Assembly: GCA_947626905.1 (NCBI GenBank)
Contig: CANQUE010000021.1
Coordinates: 1-35,026 of the forward strand
Length of the DNA: 35,026 bases
Direction of reading: 5' to 3'
From: an uncultured Oscillospiraceae bacterium
Lineage (GTDB): Bacteria > Bacillota > Clostridia > Oscillospirales > Oscillospiraceae
Below the pieces are notes generated by a model that worked only from the letters and a program-made list of their open reading frames with translations, was not told the origin of the DNA and did not search any database. This document shows, in pieces, positions 29,886-35,026 of this stretch. Each line of letters begins with the position of its first letter. Within the stretch, counting starts at the first letter, position 1. Made by a program: the position numbers and the translations under genes.

Positions 29886-31070
29886 TCACAGAGTCATTTT
29901 GCTCTCCAGTGGGAACACCACCGGCCCGTCGCAGGGGGCCGGGCGGCGGTAGTTGTCGAAGAAACCGTCCAGCGCCTGCTGGATATCCCGGTCTTTGTAG
30001 CTGTCCCGGAAGGTGTCGTCCAAAAGCCGGGCCAGCGCCCACTTGGGCATATCGTAGATCATGGAGAAATGGAGCAGAAAGTCGTACAGCACCCAGGGGG
30101 CGTTGTCGTCCATGACGATGGAGCGGATGGGGACGGACAGCTCCATGTTGCCGCAGGTGTTGGCCCAGTGGCGCACCACCAGCCCCGCTACGCTCCGGGG
30201 GACGGTGGCGTTCACGGCGTAGTTTTGCGGCGCCGCGCCCTGGATGGCCCGGGCGGTCAGGTCGGCGACGTCTATCGCCATCCCGGCTCCGGGGCCGGGG
30301 GTCACGCCCAGCGCCGCGCCGATGCGGGCGGCCCGGCTGCCGGTCAGGTCCGCGTGTATGTTCCGGCGGCTCAGCTTCAGCCGGTCCACCGCCGTCACGC
30401 AGGCGGCCAGGGCCAGCAGGGAGGAGGCGTCCCGCCCCACGGAGAGGGTCAGCTGGGTGGCGCCCCGGGCCAGCATCCGCCGGGCCAGCGCGTCGCCCTG
30501 CAGGCGCAGGATGCGGGGCAGCATCTCCGGCAGCGGCGTCCAGGGGGTGGTGGACTGATCGTCCACCAGACGGGAGGAGGGGGCTTTGGCGTCCCGGGAG
30601 GGGATGGAGACCCGGGCGGTGGCATAGCCGTCGCCGCTCTGCAGGATGTAGCCGTTTTGGGCGATGACGCACTGGCCGGTATAGATGCGCCCGCCGTCGC
30701 CGCCCATGGGGCAGGCCATGATCACCACCGCCATGTTCTCGTGGCTGGCCGCGGCGGCCAGTTCCTCGTTTTCATAGCGGCTCATGGCGGTGGCGGGCGT
30801 ATCCGACGAGCAGCACAGCACATCCATGTCGTGGTGGTGCAGCAGCTCCTCTCGGGGCAGGGACTGCCGGGTCAGAGGATAGACGGCCATCTTCCCGGCC
30901 TGGCGCTCCAAAGCGCCCCGGTTCATGTCCTCCGGCAGGCCCGCCGGCAGCACCAGCAGCGCCGCGCCGTCGGCCCTGGCCCGGCTGATGGCGGCCAGGA
31001 CGTTGGTCATATTCTGTCCGGGCCGCCCGGGAAAAATCTCCGGCGCGGCGGCGGCCACTTTGATCTTCAC
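29886..31070 (-). CDS. NAD+-synthetase-like pseudoenzyme (shortened NadE homologue)
   Basis: 394 residues from GTG 31070 (AAAGGGG upstream), against about 640 for glutamine-dependent NadE, whose domain order it keeps. Residues 1-155 resemble the nitrilase-type glutaminase: VLPAGLPED stands where PELxxTGY is expected, so the catalytic Glu is lost, and the blocks with the catalytic Lys and Cys are deleted; YENEELAAAASHENMAVV and YTGQCVIAQNGYIL align with its last third. Residues 178-394 resemble the synthetase: LTLSVGRDAS replaces the ATP-binding SGGxDS, about 100 residues are missing, and NYAVNATVPRSVAGLVVRHW, PWVLYDFLLHF and CDGPVVFPLES match the C-terminal part. The frame is continuous. It is the last gene of an operon with yfbR and glyQS. 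A regulatory or NAD(P)-sensing role is a guess. Confidence 0.72.
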   Translation of the reverse strand: MKIKVAAAAPEIFPGRPGQNMTNVLAAISRARADGAALLVLPAGLPEDMNRGALERQAGKMAVYPLTRQSLPREELLHHHDMDVLCCSSDTPATAMSRYENEELAAAASHENMAVVIMACPMGGDGGRIYTGQCVIAQNGYILQSGDGYATARVSIPSRDAKAPSSRLVDDQSTTPWTPLPEMLPRILRLQGDALARRMLARGATQLTLSVGRDASSLLALAACVTAVDRLKLSRRNIHADLTGSRAARIGAALGVTPGPGAGMAIDVADLTARAIQGAAPQNYAVNATVPRSVAGLVVRHWANTCGNMELSVPIRSIVMDDNAPWVLYDFLLHFSMIYDMPKWALARLLDDTFRDSYKDRDIQQALDGFFDNYRRPAPCDGPVVFPLESKMTL

Positions 31071-31076
31071 TGGCGT

Positions 31077-31451
31077 TCAGCCCCTTTCAAAGGTGATGAG
31101 ATCTTCCGGAAAATACCGCAGGATGGCGGACCGGGCGGCGGCAAAATTGCCCTGCTCCACCGTCACGGTGACGGTGTCGCCGGTCACTTCGGCGGTCAGC
31201 TCGTAGTCGGGAAGGGCGGGGAAGACCTGTTCCCGCAGCACCTGCGCCAGCACGGGCAGGTCGTTTTCATAGCTGGCCCGCTCCGGCGGCTGGTAGCCGG
31301 GGATCGGGTCCCGGCCTACGGTGAGGCACAGGGCCGTCACCAGCACGGCCAGCACCAGGAACAGCGCGCAGCCGGCCGGCCGGATGCTCCGCACAAAGGC
31401 TTGGCCCGCGGTGAGCTTTTCCTGCTGCGCGGGCCGTTTTTCTTCGTTCAC
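31077..31451 (-). CDS. Small single-pass membrane protein of unknown function
   Basis: 124 residues. A cytoplasmic N-terminus rich in Lys, Glu and Gln is followed by one membrane helix (about 27-45, CALFLVLAVLVTALCLTV) and an extracellular domain of about 78 residues with strand-like stretches (YELTAEVTGDTVTVTVEQGN). I do not recognise the family. The GTG start at 31451 lies 3 bases after the glyQS stop and has no visible ribosome site, so it depends on translation of glyQS. The NadE-like gene begins 6 bases after its stop. Confidence 0.65.
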   Translation of the reverse strand: MNEEKRPAQQEKLTAGQAFVRSIRPAGCALFLVLAVLVTALCLTVGRDPIPGYQPPERASYENDLPVLAQVLREQVFPALPDYELTAEVTGDTVTVTVEQGNFAAARSAILRYFPEDLITFERG

Positions 31452-31454
31452 GTC

Positions 31455-32891
31455 TTAGTATTTGATGCGCTGGGCGATATAGTCCGCCACCTGGTCCATG
31501 GGGATGCGCACCTGCTCCATGGAGTCCCGCTCCCGGACGGTGACGCAGTGGTCGGCGGGCACGTCCCCGTCGCCCACGGTCTGGAAGTCCAGGGTGACGC
31601 AGAAGGGCGTGCCGATCTCGTCCTGGCGGCGGTAGCGCTTGCCGATGGAGCCGGTCTCGTCGTAGTCGCAGGAAAATTCCTTGGCAAGCTGCTGGTGCAG
31701 CTCCCTGGCCGGACCGGAGAGCACGTCCTTCTTCGACAGCGGCAGCACCGCGCACTTGAAGGGCGCCAGCTGGGGATGCAGGTGCAGCACCGTGCGCACG
31801 TCCGGGTTGCCCTTCTTGTCCACGCCCACCTGCTCTTCGTCGTAAGCGTCGATGAGGAAGGCCAGCATCACCCGGTCCGCCCCCAGGGAGGGCTCGATGA
31901 CGTAGGGGATGAAGCCCTCGGCCGTGCCCTCTTCCTTGTATTCCATCTTCTCGCCGGAGAAGGTCTGGTGCTGGGTCAGGTCGTAGTCGGTCCGGTCGGC
32001 GATGCCCCACAGCTCGCCCCAGCCGAAGGGGAAGAGATACTCAAAGTCCGTGGTGGCCTTGGAGTAGAAACTCAACTCCTCGGGGGTGTGGTCCCGCAGA
32101 CGCAGATACTCGTCGGTCATGCCCAGCTCCAGCAGCCACTGGTGGCAGAACTCCCGCCAGTATTTGAACCACTCCAGGTCCGTGCCCGGCGCGCAGAAGA
32201 ACTCCAGCTCCATCTGCTCGAATTCCAGGATGCGGAAGGTGAAGTTGCCCGGGGTGATCTCGTTGCGGAAGGATTTGCCGATCTGGCAGATGCCGAAAGG
32301 CAGCTTTTTGCGGGTGGTGCGCAGCACGCTCTTGTAGTCCACAAAAATGCCCTGGGCGGTCTCGGGGCGCAAATACACGTCGGTGCCGGATTCCTGGGTG
32401 ACGCCCTGGTGGGTCTTGAACATCAGATTGAACTTCTTGATGTCGGAGAAATCGGTGGCGCCGCAGCCGGGGCAGGGGATGGCGTGCTCCCGGATATAGT
32501 CCACCATCTCGTCGTTGGTCAGGGCCTCCACGTTCACGTCCGTGCCGGTCTCCTTCGCCCACTCCTCGATGAGCTTGTCGGCCCGATGGCGGCGCTTGCA
32601 GCTCTTGCAGTCGATGAGGGGGTCGTTGAAGTTGGTCACGTGGCCGGAGGCCTCCCACACCCGGGGATTCATCAGGATGCCGGCGTCCAGGCCCACGTTG
32701 TAGGGGCTCTCCTGGACGAACTTCTTCCACCAGGCGTTTTTCACGTTTTGCTTCATCAGCACTCCGAGAGGGCCGTAGTCCCAGGAGTTGGCCAGGCCGC
32801 CGTATATCTCGGAGCCGGCGAAAATGAAGCCCCTGTTCTTGCACAGGGCGACGATCTTCTCCATCGTCTTGTCTTGGGCGTGCATGCGCAT
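31455..32891 (-). CDS. glyQS: Glycine--tRNA ligase, dimeric (alpha-2) type
   Basis: 478 residues. ATG 32891 is preferred to the one two codons on because GGAG lies 10 bases upstream. N-terminal [20 protein letters not shown] and NSWDYGPLG are diagnostic of the eukaryote-like single-chain GlyRS, as opposed to the split GlyQ/GlyS type. Two CxxC pairs around CKSCKRRH and PCPGCG suggest a zinc site. Class II motifs are visible: [17 protein letters not shown] motif 2, [11 protein letters not shown] and [10 protein letters not shown] (motif 3), then an anticodon-binding domain with [12 protein letters not shown]. Sits between yfbR and the small membrane protein with gaps of 4 and 3 bases. Confidence 0.95.
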   Translation of the reverse strand: MRMHAQDKTMEKIVALCKNRGFIFAGSEIYGGLANSWDYGPLGVLMKQNVKNAWWKKFVQESPYNVGLDAGILMNPRVWEASGHVTNFNDPLIDCKSCKRRHRADKLIEEWAKETGTDVNVEALTNDEMVDYIREHAIPCPGCGATDFSDIKKFNLMFKTHQGVTQESGTDVYLRPETAQGIFVDYKSVLRTTRKKLPFGICQIGKSFRNEITPGNFTFRILEFEQMELEFFCAPGTDLEWFKYWREFCHQWLLELGMTDEYLRLRDHTPEELSFYSKATTDFEYLFPFGWGELWGIADRTDYDLTQHQTFSGEKMEYKEEGTAEGFIPYVIEPSLGADRVMLAFLIDAYDEEQVGVDKKGNPDVRTVLHLHPQLAPFKCAVLPLSKKDVLSGPARELHQQLAKEFSCDYDETGSIGKRYRRQDEIGTPFCVTLDFQTVGDGDVPADHCVTVRERDSMEQVRIPMDQVADYIAQRIKY

Positions 32892-32895
32892 TGTA

Positions 32896-33519
32896 TCAGT
32901 TCTCCTTTTCGGATAATATATTCAGCGACGGTTCTTGATAGTCCATGGTCCCCAGCTCGTCCAGCGTCCGCTCAAAGGCGGGGATGAAGTGGTCCAGGAA
33001 GTAATCCACCTCGGCCATGCCATAGCCTTGCAGGGTCTGGAGGGTCTTTTGTTCCGCCAGGAGGAATTCGTCGTTCCCGGCCCGGCGCTCCTCGATGCAC
33101 TTGATATAGGCGGCCAGCTTGTCCGCGGCCTTCACCAGGCTCTTCAGCGCCGGGTCCGGCTCGCCCAGCACCGGCGCGTAGGCCGGGCGCATGGCCTCCG
33201 GCAGCATGCCCAGCAGCTTTTCCGACGCCTCGGACTCCACCTGCCGGTAGGCGGTCATGATGTCCGGGTTGCGGTATTTGATGGGGGTGGGCAGGTCCCC
33301 GGTGAGGATCTCCCCGGCGTCGTGGTACAGCGCGGCGGTGGCCGCGGCGTTCACGTCGCATTCCTGGCCCAGCACGTCCCGGCGGATCACCGCCAGCGCG
33401 TGGGCCAGCACCGCCACCATGTGGCTGTGCTCCTGGACGTTCTCCGGCGTCACCGAGCGCATCAGCGCCCAGCGGCCGATATTTTTCATCCGGGCGATGA
33501 GGGCGAAAAAGCTGTCCAC
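32896..33519 (-). CDS. yfbR: 5'-deoxynucleotidase, YfbR family (HD domain)
   Basis: 207 residues from GTG 33519, with AAAGGAG upstream. It resembles E. coli YfbR throughout: [36 protein letters not shown] with His31, [18 protein letters not shown] with His66-Asp67 and Glu70, and [18 protein letters not shown] with Asp133. These are the metal-binding HD residues. It dephosphorylates deoxynucleoside 5'-monophosphates and so affects nucleotide pools. First gene of a four-gene operon ending in the NadE-like protein. Confidence 0.92.
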   Translation of the reverse strand: MDSFFALIARMKNIGRWALMRSVTPENVQEHSHMVAVLAHALAVIRRDVLGQECDVNAAATAALYHDAGEILTGDLPTPIKYRNPDIMTAYRQVESEASEKLLGMLPEAMRPAYAPVLGEPDPALKSLVKAADKLAAYIKCIEERRAGNDEFLLAEQKTLQTLQGYGMAEVDYFLDHFIPAFERTLDELGTMDYQEPSLNILSEKEN

Positions 33520-33554
33520 AGGCGCCGCGCTCCTTTCCCCGCATAGTAAATTAC

Positions 33555-33583
33555 ACTATAACATATCTTTCCCGGATTTTCAA
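33555..33583 (-). promoter_or_regulatory. Promoter of the yfbR-glyQS operon
   Basis: On the minus strand TTGAAA (33583-33578), 17-bp spacer and TATAGT (33560-33555). The leader to the GTG at 33519 is about 29 bases. Confidence 0.8.
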
Positions 33584-33587
33584 TCAC

Positions 33588-33616
33588 TTGTGAAACGACG
33601 CCGGCTGGGCTATAAT
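33588..33616 (+). promoter_or_regulatory. Promoter of the O-antigen-ligase-type gene
   Basis: TTGTGA, 17-bp spacer and perfect TATAAT at 33611-33616. Only six bases separate the -10 box from the ATG, so the transcript should begin at or next to the start codon. Its -35 box is four bases from the -35 box of the opposite promoter. Confidence 0.75.
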
Positions 33617-33622
33617 GGGCCT

Positions 33623-34906
33623 ATGAAATATCTGGACAGGGCCCGATGGGTCACGGACAAATACATACTGGTCATGCTGGGGCTGTTCCCCCTGTTCGTG
33701 GGCTTTCAGGGCTACAGCGCCATCACGGCGTCCAAGTTCTGGTTTTTCGCCGTCGCCACCGGCGCGTGGCTGGCGGCGGTGCTGGTGCTGCTGGCCTGCG
33801 GGCGGATCGCCGGGGAGCGGTACAAGCCCCAGATCCGCCCGGCCCACATCGCCGTGGGCCTGTTCCTGGCCATAAGCGGCGTGTCCGCCATGACGTCGGA
33901 GTACGGCGGGGTGTGCCTGGTGGGGGCGGCCCGGTATACCGGGTATTTGACGGACCTGCTGTGCGGGGCCATCTTCTTCGGCGTTTCCTTTCTTGGCGCG
34001 CCCCGGGGCCGGTACGTGTGGGCCATGGCCCTGAGCGCGGCGGTGTGCTGCGCTATCTCCTTCCTCCAGCTGCTGGGGCTGGACCCGCTGTGGTTTTACC
34101 CGGAGGGGACCAATTATTACGACAAATTCGTGGCCTACAACAGCGCATTCCTGGGCACCATCGGCAACACGGGCCTGCTGGCGGCCTATCTGTGCCTGGC
34201 CGGGCCGCTGACGGCGGTGTATGCCGTTTTGAGTCCAAATAGGCGGGACAGGCTGCTTTTCATCCCCGGGGCGATGTGCTTTGCCCTGATCGCATTGTGC
34301 GACGTGGACGCGGGGGTGCTGGCTGTAGCGGGGGGCGCGCTCATCGCCGTGCCGGTGATCATCCGGAAGGACCGGCCCGCCCGGCTGGCGGGCTGCGCCA
34401 GCGGCGGGCTGATCGCCGGAGGGCTGGCGGCGCTGTGGTTCTGGCCGGGGAAGAGCGGCACCCTCTATGAGATGCACCAGGTGCTCCACGGCCATTTGGG
34501 CGACGAGTTCGGCTCCCACCGGGGGCAGATCTGGAAGCGGTGCTGGGAGCTGTTCCGGGAGCGGCCCTGGCTGGGGGGCGGCCCGGGCACGGCGCCCTGC
34601 CGCATCCTGCTGCAGTGGACCAGCGAGGTGCGCCATCAGACGGTCCAGGAGGACAACTCCCACAATGTATACCTGGGCCACCTGATCGATGTGGGGCTGC
34701 TGGGCGCGGGGGCCTATATAGCGGGCCTGGCCTGCTCCGCCGTCACATGGATCAAGCGGCGGCGGGAGGGGGCGGTGTATCCCGCGCTGGGCAGCGCCAT
34801 GGTCTGCTACCTCATCCAGGACTTTTTCGGCATGGGCCTGGTGCTCACGGCCCCTATGCTGTGGGTGGTGTGGGGCCTGCTGGAGAGCCCGCCGGAGAGC
34901 AGATAG
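33623..34906 (+). CDS. O-antigen ligase/polymerase-family membrane protein
   Basis: 427 residues from ATG 33623. There is no ribosome site before it, and the -10 box lies six bases upstream, so the mRNA is probably leaderless; the next in-frame Met is inside the first membrane helix. About ten to twelve membrane segments are seen, with a large extracellular loop (about residues 270-345) containing FGSHRGQIWKRCWELFRERP, WLGGGPG and DNSHNVYLGHLIDVGLLG, the Wzy_C signature (the RG/W..GxG..HN pattern) of O-antigen ligases and polymerases. Such proteins join or polymerise lipid-linked glycans on the outer face of the membrane; in a Gram-positive cell the product would be a wall or capsule glycan. 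No glycosyltransferase genes are nearby, so the substrate is unknown. Confidence 0.82.
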   Translation: MKYLDRARWVTDKYILVMLGLFPLFVGFQGYSAITASKFWFFAVATGAWLAAVLVLLACGRIAGERYKPQIRPAHIAVGLFLAISGVSAMTSEYGGVCLVGAARYTGYLTDLLCGAIFFGVSFLGAPRGRYVWAMALSAAVCCAISFLQLLGLDPLWFYPEGTNYYDKFVAYNSAFLGTIGNTGLLAAYLCLAGPLTAVYAVLSPNRRDRLLFIPGAMCFALIALCDVDAGVLAVAGGALIAVPVIIRKDRPARLAGCASGGLIAGGLAALWFWPGKSGTLYEMHQVLHGHLGDEFGSHRGQIWKRCWELFRERPWLGGGPGTAPCRILLQWTSEVRHQTVQEDNSHNVYLGHLIDVGLLGAGAYIAGLACSAVTWIKRRREGAVYPALGSAMVCYLIQDFFGMGLVLTAPMLWVVWGLLESPPESR

Positions 34907-34921
34907 ACAACAGAAAAAATA

Positions 34922-34949
34922 AGCGGCACAGCCATCTGGCTGTGCCGCT
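34922..34949 (+). terminator. Hairpin after the O-antigen-ligase-type gene
   Basis: A perfect 12-bp stem, AGCGGCACAGCC with loop ATCT, 15 bases after the stop; no T run follows. Probably the first of two tandem hairpins ending the transcript. Confidence 0.6.
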
Positions 34950-34963
34950 GCAGTCTGTCAAAG

Positions 34964-34988
34964 AACTCCCCAAACAGGGGAGTTTTTG
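34964..34988 (+). terminator. Second hairpin, with T run
   Basis: An 8-bp stem, AACTCCCC with loop AAACA and GGGGAGTT, followed by TTT. Good candidate for the actual terminator. Confidence 0.7.
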
Positions 34989-34989
34989 G

Positions 34990-34995
34990 TATAAT
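34990..34995 (+). promoter_or_regulatory. Extended -10 box before the last gene
   Basis: Perfect TATAAT with TG one base upstream. No -35 box at the right distance. The predicted start would fall about six bases before the ATG, after the GGAGG, so this may be coincidental. Confidence 0.35.
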
Positions 34996-35007
34996 GGAGG
35001 AAAGAGT

Positions 35008-35026
35008 ATGTGTGTGGGGTGTAAAG
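35008..35026 (+). CDS. Start of a gene cut by the window end
   Basis: ATG at 35008 preceded by GGAGGAAAG; the six codons visible read MCVGCK and are open to the edge. Too short to identify. The ribosome site and the clean terminator upstream make a real start likely. Confidence 0.45.

Noticed and set aside
29886..31070. NadE-like gene as a frameshifted pseudogene.
   Set aside because: The losses are in-frame deletions and substitutions; the frame is continuous, has a plausible start and keeps tight operon spacing, so it is called as a coding pseudoenzyme.
30069..32987. A 972-residue open frame on the plus strand.
   Set aside because: Antisense shadow running over glyQS and the NadE-like gene; composition is that of a GC-driven artefact.

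Overview
The window looks like the chromosome of a GC-rich, anaerobic, butyrate-forming member of the Clostridia, most likely the Oscillospiraceae (the Flavonifractor/Intestinimonas/Lawsonibacter/Dysosmobacter neighbourhood). This is an inference from gene content: a Bcd-EtfBA cluster, a butyryl-CoA:acetate CoA-transferase, thiolase, ferredoxin-dependent 2-oxoacid oxidoreductase, DegV, DUF4358 lipoprotein and dimeric glycyl-tRNA synthetase, together with AGGAGG-type ribosome binding sites and consensus TTGACA/TATAAT promoters. I cannot fix the genus. I see no insertion sequence, prophage, CRISPR array, tRNA or rRNA.

Layout. (1) 1-2937, +: end of butyryl-CoA dehydrogenase, then etfB and etfA, closed by a terminator. 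(2) 3070-4820, +: EamA-family transporter and DegV protein. (3) 4888-7720: thiolase (-) and a But-type CoA-transferase (+) diverge from a 235-bp region with two near-consensus promoters. (4) 7773-8747, -: a pyruvate kinase lacking the C-terminal domain. (5) 8825-13515, +: a six-gene operon with a second CoA-transferase of the same family, an uncharacterised P-loop NTPase, a 2[4Fe-4S] ferredoxin and three subunits of a 2-oxoacid:ferredoxin oxidoreductase. (6) 13516-14258: a gene-free stretch with a perfect 32-bp palindrome and nested inverted repeats, leading into a small protein I cannot identify. (7) 14306-19556, -: recJ, rel, dtd and an MBL-fold hydrolase as one operon. (8) 19808-21959, +: SGNH hydrolase, DUF4358 lipoprotein, tcdA. 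(9) 22062-27626, +: a complete five-gene peptide/nickel-type ABC importer and sfsA. (10) 27676-29763, -: a cysteine-repeat, membrane-anchored secreted protein and an MFS transporter. (11) 29886-33519, -: yfbR, glyQS, a single-pass membrane protein and a shrunken NAD-synthetase-like protein that has lost its catalytic motifs. (12) 33623-34906, +: an O-antigen-ligase-type membrane protein whose start codon lies where transcription should begin (probably leaderless), then hairpins and the first codons of another gene.

How the genes work together. Thiolase makes acetoacetyl-CoA. Bcd with EtfAB reduces crotonyl-CoA to butyryl-CoA, in this family usually coupled to ferredoxin reduction. The But-type transferase exchanges butyryl-CoA with acetate, releasing butyrate and acetyl-CoA. 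The neighbouring operon pairs oxidative decarboxylation of a 2-oxoacid (giving an acyl-CoA and reduced ferredoxin) with a second CoA-transferase, which suggests an amino-acid or 2-oxoacid fermentation branch; its substrate cannot be read from the sequence. The items most worth a second look are the P-loop protein inside that operon, the NadE-derived pseudoenzyme, the palindrome/hairpin leader at 13698-13792, the apparent leaderless gene at 33623, the repeat architecture between thiolase and But, and the abrupt codon-use change inside etfB-etfA.
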